From Phorcus lineatus (taxonomy: Eukaryota > Mollusca > Gastropoda > Trochida > Trochidae), in NCBI GenBank assembly GCA_921293015.1, contig OV121086.1, forward strand, positions 30,986,254-31,050,253: 64,000 nt of DNA, given 5' to 3'. Below the pieces are notes generated by a model. That model had not been told where the DNA came from. It saw only the letters and a program-made list of their open reading frames with translations, and searched no databases. The stretch's first letter is position 1, and the number at the start of each line of letters is the position of its first letter. Positions 24,920 through 34,209 of the stretch are shown here, piece after piece. Made by a program: the position numbers and the translations under genes.

Positions 24920-25870
24920 ATGTTTGGATTCCTACCCCACCAGTCCATCGGGAAATCCATCGGACCGGGTGGGAGAGGAGTGGTTGAGAGGTGGGGAAGG
25001 TTGATAGGGGTTGAGGGGAAAGCTAACCTTCTCCATCCATCATAAATGGGCGTGGATAAGGAACGTGGTTTGAGGTAGGAAGGTTGGAAAGGGAGGGGCA
25101 TTTTACCCCGCCTTTCAGTTATTGTTTGAGGGGAGTAGAGGGGAGGGGTGGGGGGCTGTGAGAGATGAGTCTCAACGGATCTTGGAGAATTTTTTACTGA
25201 TATGTTATTTTGAGTTTGGAAGGGTAGGATACTGACAACTCAGTATCCAAGGTGGGTGAGAGAGAAATTCTGAGGAGAGGAAGAGAAGTTTGGAGATAAT
25301 AGGGAATTATAGATCCATTTCATCTGTCGTTAGGGAGGAGGGGGGAGACTGAGAAGTAAGTCTCCACGGAGAAGTTTGACAGAGAGAAAGACAGTTTTTG
25401 AGGTGAAAGGGAATTTACCCTTTGATCAATCATCGTAGGGTGGGGAGGGAGAGGAAACTATGAAAATATTTTCCATGGATGAGGTCTGGAAATAGTGGGT
25501 TTGGGAGGGGGGAGAAGGAGAAAGTTTTTGGGGAAAGGAATTGTTTTACACTTCCTCCAGGTATCATCGCTGAGTGTCTGGGAGGAGAAGTCAGAAATGG
25601 GTGATGGTTCATAAGGAGTTATTAAGCTACGATGTTAGACGCGAGAAATAGAAGGTGGGAGACGAAGGGTGTGGTATAGGTGTAGAGGGGTCGACTTGGG
25701 GGCGACGACTTAAAGGGGGGGGGGGGGATAAAGAGTGGATTTTGTACCTGATGCTATAAGTTGAGCCGACACGGGCCACCCCGGACGTTGTTCCCCCTCG
25801 TCCCTCACCCACGGCCAGGACTTTGGTATAACTCACCCCCGATTAGAGGGTAATTCCCTGACGACAGGTT
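24920..25870. repeat. G-rich degenerate tandem array with hairpins
   Basis: About 950 bases whose plus strand is strongly purine-rich, with runs such as GGGGAGGGGTGGGGGG and a poly-G run near 25717. Recurrent landmarks (AATTTTACCC or AATTATAGATCC, CATCATCGT or CATCTGTCGT, then G-rich) show a degenerate unit of roughly 105-130 bases. Four copies carry a foldback after the G-rich part: TGAGA/TCTCA (25159-25174), GGATACTGA/TCAGTATCC (25227-25248), GGAGACT/AGTCTCC (25344-25365) and GGAAA/TTTCC (25453-25474). The stem sequences differ between copies while pairing is kept. Confidence 0.65.
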
Positions 25871-28250
25871 AAGGAGTCAGCCTTTGTACGGGATTATCTT
25901 AGTGTGACTGTGGACTTAGAGAGACTGTGTTTATGGAGGTCGCCGGGAGTTGATTCTATTTCGCCTTGTCATGCCGTGAAGAAGGGCCATTTTGGTTCGG
26001 GTTTCAGATTGAAATGATTACGAACTGGGAAATTTTAATGAAAGTTTAGTAGATTAGGGTTGATTTATTACCTATCAATCATTTATTCACATTTGAAGTG
26101 GTACATACTGGCTCATAGACAATCACTGTTGTAATACAACTGAACTTGTATACCATAAAAATCGTTAGCTGGCATGGAATTTTCATATGATGTTGAAACA
26201 TATGTGCCAGGGCTTTCGTTCTGTGGTATCCGACTAGGCAGAATACTTTAGACCGTATGAAACGGGTCCATGCCTCGACTTACCTACCGCGATGTTTGAA
26301 ATGATATCCACGCCTGGGCCTGATATAGCGTCGTATATGGGGCCCGGGTTGTAGGAGAGAACGTATATTAAAACTGTTATGTGAATAGGTGGCATTTCAA
26401 TAAATTGTCATTTATATATACTCAAAGCACTTTCATTAACGGAAATATATACATAGGCTTATCAATATATTTAAAACAAAACAATCGATTCAATTATTCA
26501 CGACAGTGGGATTTCTTAAAAAAAATCAAACTTGTCATTTAATTCACAATTGTCAAAGACGATGTATTACAAAATATCGATTGTAGAATCGTCTTTAGAT
26601 GGCAACTCATTAACACTGCGCGGAGTTTTCCAACGAGTGACACGTGTGTTGCAGAAGGCAGCTTGACAACAATGCACGGAGTTTGTAGAAGCATAATCTA
26701 TAACGCTGCAATAATTTTCACAGCGATGCGAGGAGCTTGTGGAAGCATAAACAACAACATCAGCATAACGAGTGACAAAGCAATGCGTTGAATTCCTGTC
26801 ACAAGGGCGACGGGCTTCCTACAGTTAGCAATCTCGCACCATAAACTGCTCTTCGCACTGAAAACTTGTTCGTTATCGGTGCATCATAGCCACAGACTAT
26901 GTGGCCAATGTCGCCATGTTTTATACTCGCTGCGAAGTGTATTGCTAACTATAAAGAAAATCGTTTCGCTGTCTGCACTGACTGTTTTCGCCCCTGTGTT
27001 TTAGTGCAAGCATCTTGCACGCATCCTAGCAATGCTTTACACGCAGATGGAATGCGCTTGCAGTTGTGTGACAGACTTGCATTCGGAACCGTACAGTGCT
27101 ACTTCGTAGCCTCGAATAAGTATTTTATAGGGAAAGATCTTTCTACGGATAACAGGAAAGTCCAATGACCTCTGACCTTGAATGTTCCTCTTATTCGCAC
27201 AACCTTCACATTATCCACACAGCTGTCCATTTGTGACCTTATAATTAAGTAAGATTAAAAATGATAAGAAATCCATACTTACAAATACCATATACTTTCA
27301 GATTCATTAGGGAAAATAAGATACATCCCATATACCTAACATTACGTTATCAAAGCAAACTTTTGATCGAAATTCCACTTCGAAAATAGGTGTCATAGAA
27401 GGAAGCAAACAAAAAATGTGATTCCATGACCTTAAAAAACCTTCATACATTCACAACATGGTGATTCCCCAGAACCTCCGATGAAAAAGTTCGACTGTTT
27501 CTCTCGTGAAAAGGGAAATAAAAAGTAATGGCTCCACATGAAGTCTTTTGTTTTAATCTGCGACAGCTGAAGACGAGAGTATCCGAGGAAAACAATTGTG
27601 GGACCACTGATATGTATATCCGTTGACGACTCACTTGAGTAAATATTTACACAAGCAGGTAATGTTTTAAACATCAAGACTGTTCACCGCTTTATCATTG
27701 CGCGATCTACAGACTAGGGCTCTGTGTTTGTGTAATGTTTCAGTTGCCATGTCCTGCACGATTTATGTCGTTCTGTCCACGTCAGCTGCCCCCAGCAGCA
27801 TGCCATTCAACATGATGTCTCCAACCGTTCACTTTTTAAAAATGGATTGTTGAATTTTATGAAAGTCCTTAAAGATTGTGTCAAATCTAGTATTATTCAA
27901 TGTAAAAAATATATGCGACAAAATATTTAACAAAAAGTGATAAAAAAAATATAAAAGAGAAAATTAGTTATCCGAATAGATCCGAATTTTTAAAGTGTAT
28001 ACTAATTATTTCTATATGTCGATGGTTTGAATGTGAAGATTTTGTAATGGACGGACATTGGTGAAGACACTTAGGATAATTAGCGATGAAACTTTTTCAT
28101 GAATCTACTCATCAGATCGTCCGGTTTCTTCGGAAACCTACATGTCTTCTATATTTTTATTTGGGCGAAGCTCATTTTATTCACAGGCGCCAGACTCTTA
28201 ATATACATATTATTCTTCATACATTTGTATCGGTATATAAGATATAAAAG
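25870..28250. other. Non-coding interval with degenerate GC-rich repeats
   Basis: No gene recognised. 26580-26880 holds loosely repeated CACGGAGTTTGTAGAAGCAT-like and AACGAGTGACA-like segments, spaced by 60-110 bases. A cysteine-rich 89-codon frame at 26899-27168 starts with GTG and overlaps this repetitive DNA, so I do not call it a gene. Confidence 0.4.
27166..27178 (-). promoter_or_regulatory. Perfect DR1 nuclear-receptor site
   Basis: Read on the minus strand this is AGGTCAGAGGTCA, the textbook DR1. It is preceded there by TTCA, so the first half-site is also TCAAGGTCA, an ERR/SF-1-type extended half-site. A further GTGACCTTA lies near 27233. The spacer base is the same G as in the DR1 near 24.35 kb. 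Confidence 0.4.
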
Positions 28251-28254
28251 AACC

Positions 28255-28393
28255 TACGACAAAGTGAGCCATCTTGAATCTCTCCTGTCAGGAAATGGAA
28301 ACTGGGGTCCGTCTACAAACAGGATAAAGCGCATTTGAGACAAGAAACCATTTCCGGGGAAGGTATATATCCAAGATGGCCGACTTTGTCGTA
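28255..28393. mobile_element. Small TA-flanked inverted-repeat element (MITE-like)
   Basis: The ends are inverted repeats: TACGACAAAGTGAGCCATCTTG on the left against the complement of CAAGATGGCCGACTTTGTCGTA on the right, about 20 of 22 matching. Pairing resumes further in at GGAAATGG/CCATTTCC. The outermost TA fits the TA target of Tc1/mariner-type transposons. At 139 bases it has no room for a transposase. The AAGATGGCC in the right end is a YY1-type motif. Confidence 0.6.
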
Positions 28394-28399
28394 ACTTGT

Positions 28400-29250
28400 T
28401 TATATAGATAGGTGTGAATACTTATATGTATATGTAATATAGCTAACTATGAATACTTTTATGTATATTTAGAGTCTGGCACTTGTTATTTCATTAAACC
28501 CATCACGATAGCACTACCCAAAGTCACTCATGCTCTCAAAATTTCCGAAATGGCCATACATTTGCGGATATCGGGCATCGTAACAGAATGTAATGAAATA
28601 ATTCATAAAGAACTTTGAAAAATGCTAATGTTAGCCCGAGATGATCCTAACCACTAAGTTCACATGAGTGTAAGGATACAACGTGTACATGTGATTATAC
28701 ACACGTGAAACCCTTATCAACACGTGCAAAACAAGTGACACAGGTGATACACCGAGTGACTCGTGCAAGAAATCATTTGATAATCATTATTTCAAGATTT
28801 GATTTAGTTTCATTGCTGTTCTGCAAAAAATAAGACCATTATGTAAGAAAACTTGTGTGATCGTACTGAATGTTATGTGCATATCAAACGGCCACCATAC
28901 AAATTCCATATCAATGTTGTGATTTCACCTGTCATTAGATTAATTAATGGTATAGTATTGGCAGCCGGTTCCCCTTCATAGCCAACTTCCACTCAACCAC
29001 AACTAAGATTTATTTCTTCGAGCTTGTCATATTTTCAACAGTGAACTAATGCAATTAGAAATAACACATATCTTTATTTTCCATACGTACTTTCTGCTTA
29101 CCTTCACATTTCTTCATTTCATATATTACCTTTGAATAGACGTCCATCTCTAGCGCAAATTGCTGAAATCAGAAATAACCGCACTATGAGTAAAAATATT
29201 CCACGAATAATAGAAATACCTCCAAATACATGGTTGAAATCTGTATTGCA
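28400..29250. other. Non-coding interval
   Basis: No gene recognised. Two CACGTG-type boxes, ACACGTGAAACCC and ACACGTGCAAAAC, lie about 25 bases apart near 28701-28733. Confidence 0.4.
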
Positions 29251-29256
29251 GAAGGT

Positions 29257-29678
29257 AAATATCTCCCTTGCATTTAGCGAGTTATCTCCCTTGACTGTAA
29301 TGAATTCCCCTGATACTCGCTGCCCTTGCTGTTCCGCCATTAATGCATAGTAAACGTTATTCGAAGCATATTACGCAATTTTATAGCTGAATAATCTCCG
29401 ATTTCGGGAGAAAGTCTGTCAAATAAATTTGGCTTTAGGATTCGCGTGGGTCTCTTTTCCAATTTTTCACGTCCAATTTATCTGAAAAGTGAATCGTAAC
29501 CCCAGCTTCACTGAAATGAGGTAAGCCACCTCAAGGGACAGTTTCGACAAATTTGGACCGATTCCATCTGAGTATGTTCCGTTATCAATTTGTCCTCTGC
29601 TTCCGCTGCACGTGCATACATGCTGATTGTTACGAACATCACGACACGCTGCGCTGCTTCCGCCAAGGGAGATAACTC
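29257..29678. mobile_element. Possible inverted-repeat element with GAGTTATCTCCCTTG ends
   Basis: GAGTTATCTCCCTTG at 29279-29293 is matched by its perfect complement CAAGGGAGATAACTC at 29664-29678. An extra ATCTCCCTTG lies just outside, at 29257-29266. Similar AAGGGAGATAA motifs are, as I recall, frequent in molluscan repeats; a related AAAGGGAGATAAACTC sits near 51417. Pairing does not extend inward, so this may be two independent short motifs rather than one element. Confidence 0.35.
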
Positions 29679-29730
29679 CATTATAAGAAGTAATTCACAA
29701 GATAGAATATTTTTGATTTAAATTTCTAAG

Positions 29731-29930
29731 AATACTTTATGTATTTAAGGTTGATTGTTATCGATATCGAAAATGAAGAGGTTAAACTTGGTATAGCTTT
29801 GGCCAGAGAAGATGACAATATTAGATTTTTGACAGTAGCGGGAGGGGAATTTACATACGCTATTAGTGATAAATTCGCTAAACAGAGGACATGGACATTT
29901 GTGGCAAAAGTGAACAATTTTTCTTGGTGA
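29731..29930 (+). CDS. Weak candidate coding exon, 63 codons
   Basis: ATG at 29739 opens a frame reading MYLRLIVIDIENEEVKLGIA and continuing to ...WTFVAKVNNFSW before the stop. The mix of charged and hydrophobic residues looks protein-like, and TTCTAAG just upstream could act as an acceptor. However the complementary strand is open over nearly the same span, the length is well within chance, and I recognise no family. Confidence 0.15.
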
Positions 29931-29934
29931 CAAA

Positions 29935-32060
29935 TATTGATGATAAAAAAAATAGTAATACGACTTTCGTATGTTTACGTGCAATTACAAGTGAGAAACT
30001 AACATTGCAGAGGGTATGGTTATGAATGATGATGAATAAACAGTTTGCCCGATAGAAAAATGGAAATTATAAACAATGGAATAAATAATGCTTTTTTGGG
30101 TTGCTGTGGTTGCTTCTTCTTCTGGACCTTATTGAGTTATTAAGATTTTTTTTGCTTTTTATCTTGGTCAGAATTAAAGACTTTGTTACAGATTTAAACT
30201 ATGATGAATCAGTAACTGTTGATATTTCAAAGAAATGTTTAAAGAAAGTTTGGCGACTGATATAAACTACAGACAGTGGACTCACAATAAACCTAAACTA
30301 CCAAGATTTAAGCGATAGATACTTCTTTAGTCTGCAACATACAGCTCTTTATGATGAATGTCACTAAACACACAAATATACAAAGCCATCGAGACATCCA
30401 CTAAAATAAACGACTTCAAGGATCCTTCTAGGAAACTGCATAAATAGAACTGGACCCAGCATGTGATTTCTCCACCTTGTCGTACCCCGACATTAAATAC
30501 TTAGCAAATAAACCCACACTCGTAAGTTATAGACTGACTAAAGGTCGTTTATAGTTCTTTTCTCTTCTTAAAGAGCGAGTCGTTTTCTAGACGTTTTCCA
30601 TCTTGGTATTTACCATTGAAGATTTAATACCTTTAGTTCATATGGGAAAGTTGACAAAAACACTCCTGTAGGGACATCACCTCTCCCTCTTTTGGTTTGA
30701 AGAAATATTGAGTGATGCAGTCCTGAGACAGGCTAGAAATCACTTTAACTTCCCTTTTCAATCATTTGAATGGCGACCGTGACTTATACAAAAGCGGACA
30801 TCAGCAGACTTAACATTAAGCTGGGTTAACTGCCAGTGGTTTAGAGAATGAGAGATGAAAGTGATCGTTCTCCGCCTTTGAAATAGTCTGGACGACACTG
30901 TCTATTTACTGTATACAGATTTGACCTCTTTAAGCGGTCAAAGCTTGTTTTGTTATATCAACAACTTCACTTGTGTTGTGTGATCCATATCATTTATGTA
31001 ATGCATTAACGAATCTCGATTATGTTTTAAAATATGGACACCAATTGATAAAATTTAATGATAATTCGTCAAGCTTAAGTTATGTATAGGTGGTTTTTCA
31101 GAAAAAAACAACTAATTTTACGTTTCACAATATCACATACTGTCTTCCTGGTTTCATCGTTTCGAAATATTTTCACATTCGTTACTCTATTTCAAATATT
31201 TGTTTATAAAAGGATTTTCTCAAATTGAACACTTCGGCAAAACACGTTTTCGTCGATATAGGGCCCAGCAAATTTCCATTATTAGCTTGTTCGTATGTTG
31301 ACTCGGAGTTATTAGCCATGCTGATGGTGAAAGCTCCATCACTTAGCCGTATAGGATTTCTATACTTGCAGCGAATAATCAGCAATCTCCAACCCCCAAA
31401 ACCCCCCATGCCCCAAGAGACGCTGAATCTCTCTCAGGGTATCAGAGCGTCCGCATCCCCCTATCAATCCGCGCATTACCTCCGATAACGCCCAATCTTC
31501 CCCCGTGTTCCCAACCAGTCCACCGGGAACCAAGTGATAAATTCTGCTCTTGGGTGTTTGAGAGATGAAACTGGTTGTAATAGCTGAAATATGTGTTTGC
31601 CTCTTGGATTGAGAATTTGATTTGGAGAATTGTTGTTTCTTTTGCTATTGAATGTGTGCGTGAAATAGGTTAGGTGAAATGTCGTCGTTTTGATAAGTGA
31701 GAAATCAGGAATTTTCAGACCAATACTGACTTGAAATTGACAAGGCTATATTTGAAAATTATCGATTATTCATAAACAGTAATTTACACGAGTTTTATTT
31801 ATTTGCTTTAAGGGATGACTTTTATATAAAGTTTGAGTTAATCATGTGGTTTATTGTTTAAAACCACATATCGAAAGCCCTCAAAATTCATATCTTTTCT
31901 TTACATTTAAAATGACATCGAAACATATCATTTTCACACAATGTATAACACTCTGTCTAAAAATATAATAAAGTTATGTGAAATGTGGAAACGTTTTAAC
32001 AATTTGGTGGAATATTTCATAAAGGTCCCCGTTGACAATTATTTTTGCCCGGGTTTCGTA
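29935..32060. other. Non-coding interval
   Basis: No gene recognised. The 87- and 75-codon frames at 31.2-31.5 kb overlap on opposite strands and show no domain. Confidence 0.4.
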
Positions 32061-32067
32061 ACCTGTG

Positions 32068-32094
32068 TGACGTCATTAAAATATCGTGACGTCA
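32068..32094. promoter_or_regulatory. Twin full CRE sites
   Basis: Two perfect TGACGTCA palindromes (32068-32075 and 32087-32094) have centres 19 bases apart, just under two helical turns. Full CREs are bound by CREB/ATF dimers. Two in 27 bases of AT-rich DNA is far above random expectation for an 8-mer. No TATA box or gene is evident immediately downstream. Confidence 0.45.
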
Positions 32095-32099
32095 GAGAA

Positions 32100-32756
32100 G
32101 CTGGACAATTTCCTCTATTTATAAACTTTAAATTTAATAGATTTTGAATAAAAGTTCAGAAATACAACATAATGATGACTAGGTAAGACTCGTTTTGTGT
32201 AAAACATTATTCTAAGTGTCACACTTTTTAATCTATAATGCATTATCATTCTTATCACACGATGTGTGAACTATAGAAAAGGTCATGTAATATTCAGAAC
32301 TTTGACAGGTATTAATCAAAGAGGATTTATAAAGAAATCGTGTCATTGGTTCGTCATGCTATTTGTTCAAAATCCTAACATGTTATTAATTATTTAAAGG
32401 TAACACTGTCCCTTAATGCTTTGTAATGTTTTTGAAAAGGATTTATTTCTACAGAACAAATCGTTTTGAAGGGAGCTGATTAAAACGTCAAAGTTTTACT
32501 CAAGTAAACTACGAAATGATTCCTATGAGAAGCAAGATTTTCGGGAGAAACTCCTCATTAGCAAAATAAAAACGTTTCGGAATCTATATATCCTCGATCA
32601 TCATGTAGAGTATAGGAGATTTTGAATGTCCTTCAAGACATGAAATAATATCTCCTTGTACAGCATTGGATGACTGTATTAGATATCTAAAATGAAGCTT
32701 TTAAAAATGAGATTTATCTTATCTACTTGTGGAACTCCTAGACTTCTTAAGTTCTG
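32100..32756. other. Non-coding interval
   Basis: Nothing firm. TTAAAGGTAACACTGTCCCTTAAT near 32395 has the inverted AAGG/CCTT ends of the TTAA element family found further right, and may be a scrap of one. Confidence 0.3.
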
Positions 32757-33036
32757 TAAAGGAAAAGCAGCAAAAGATAAATAAGGTGATCTCGTGAAAA
32801 CGAAAATAAATATTTTTATTTTAAAGACAATGTTTTTAATCAGTGAAGCTTAACAAATCCATTTCCCTACCTCAAATTATTAAAACGTGTTTACACAAAA
32901 AAAAACTGCCAGTAATTTTGGCTTGATAATCGATAATTTCATCTACGATTTGAGTGATGAAGAGGATGAGCTTTGCATAAATTAATGTTTATTTGGGTGG
33001 GAAATGTATATGTTTTGAAAAACGGACATCGCTTAA
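32757..33036 (+). mobile_element. TTAA-family MITE, copy 1 (degenerate)
   Basis: Recognised by internal landmarks shared with the better copies: CATTTCCCTACCTCAAATTA, AACGTGTTTACACAAAA, GGCTTGATAATCG and a closing GAAAAACGGACATCGCTTAA. The 5' end (AAAGGAAAAGCAGCA) is a decayed form of the family start AAAGGGACAGTAGCAC. This is the most diverged of the five copies. Confidence 0.6.
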
Positions 33037-33039
33037 TTG

Positions 33040-33460
33040 TATGGAGATAAAAGGAAAAATGGAGGAATTGAATGATCTAGGAGACGTTAAGACAGTCTAC
33101 GTACGTCAGTACTCACTATCAATATCGCGATCAATTGTGTACACTCGTAAATTATGTATTTATCAACTATTAATCGCGCTACACTCATAAACGAAAGGAA
33201 GGGCAGGGGAACATATGGAGTTATCTGCCCCTTATAGATATCTATCTCTTGCAAATTAACTCTCAACCAATAGCCCTTGTAGACAATGGTAACATATGTT
33301 TACATGACTCATCAGAACGTAAACAAAGGGTAACATCTTTCCTCTTTGCAAACGTAAATCAATTGCGGAAAATAAATCTTAAATTTCTATATGTTTATTT
33401 AGACGCTCTGTGAAGAATAATCCTCTGTATTATTTAGCACTTAGGAACCCGGGTTGTATT
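33040..33460. other. Non-coding interval
   Basis: Nothing recognised apart from GGAGTTATCTGCCCCTT near 33219, a relative of the GAGTTATCTCCCTTG motif. Confidence 0.35.
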
Positions 33461-33467
33461 GTGAGCC

Positions 33468-33593
33468 TTTATAAAGAGAAAGGGCCACGAGAAACAACTC
33501 GAATAGAATTACCCATCCAAGAACGTGAAACATGGCGACCAACCGCGGTTTGGAAATAGATCTAATACTGCGTTCTTTGAAACAGGTGGGCAG
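33468..33593 (+). CDS. Candidate TATA promoter and first coding exon
   Basis: TTTATAAAG at 33468-33476 is followed 56 bases later by AAACATGGCG, a good start context. The frame reads MATNRGLEIDLILRSLKQ and reaches two possible splice donors: CAG|GTGGGC at 33585 and CAG|GTAACA at 33593. Codon composition is G+C-richer than the flanks. I do not recognise the peptide and find no matching second exon downstream. Eighteen to twenty codons can be open by chance, so this is a suggestion only. Confidence 0.22.
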
Positions 33594-33971
33594 GTAACAG
33601 GCGATCTTCTATGCTTCCTACCTGTATTTCAGGTGTGCAATGTTTAACGCAGTTGTAGGTCTAAAGACATATGGCGGATTGTTCCGAAATAGTATTTGAA
33701 ATGGTGCTTCATCGCTTTATCATTCTAAACGTCAGCCAAGTTTCGACCACATGGAGAATATTACAAAGAAACGATAAAATAGGTCGTCACATTTGGAGGA
33801 ATATTTCAACGTCGAAAACCCCATGGGTAGCCCCCTCCTGTTCCGCATAATGAGTATGCAGTCATAAACGCCTTTTATGACAGTTCTGTATAATTTGTCA
33901 TTGAAACTAAACTGAATTCCTTTGTGTAATTTAGCTATCCCGGGGAGTTACAAACACACTTGTGGGCTGCG

Positions 33972-34097
33972 CTATATTTCATTCCCGCCAAATGGAGCCG
34001 AGTGAAAATAAATAACTATTTGAGAATAAAATTTATTAATGTTGGATTCATGTGATATTTTTCGAAGCATGTCAGCGAAATTCATTAGATCCGCCAT
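33972..34097 (-). CDS. Candidate first coding exon, minus strand
   Basis: The frame begins AAAATGGCGGATC (YY1-type start context) 31 bases from TCTCGCGAGA and reads MADLMNFADMLRKISHESN and on for 41 codons to a stop. If it is an exon the coding part probably ends at an internal donor, but none is strong. The frame is also open upstream to a more distal ATG, giving 146 codons in all, the longest in the window, which is near the limit of chance. No family recognised. Confidence 0.2.
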   Translation of the reverse strand: MADLMNFADMLRKISHESNINKFYSQIVIYFHSAPFGGNEI

Positions 34098-34195
34098 TTT
34101 TGCCCGCTCTGGTCGAACTCTCGCAACATCTCGCGAGACCTTCTTTCCCATAATGCAACGCACTTCCGTTTGTTTTGTTGACAGAAAACAATGGT
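34085..34195. promoter_or_regulatory. CpG-bearing, possibly bidirectional promoter
   Basis: Within 85 bases lie GATCCGCCATTTTTG (YY1-type), the palindrome TCTCGCGAGA (34129-34138), CACTTCCG (ETS-type, 34161-34168) and CCGTTTG. TCTCGCGAGA with ETS and YY1 is a known combination in TATA-less housekeeping promoters. On the plus strand CCTTCTTTCCC (34139-34149) resembles a 5'TOP start, and ATG|GTGAGCG at 34191 resembles a start codon followed at once by a splice donor, as in some ribosomal protein genes. On the minus strand AAAATGGCGGATC at 34097 opens a 41-codon frame, MADLMNFADMLRKI and on. Neither direction has an identifiable continuation. Confidence 0.4.
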
Positions 34196-34209
34196 GAGCG
34201 ATATTTATT

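Noticed and set aside
26899-27168. Cysteine-rich 89-codon frame resembling a small secreted protein
   Set aside because: GTG start, overlaps degenerate repeated DNA, cysteine spacing matches no family I know.
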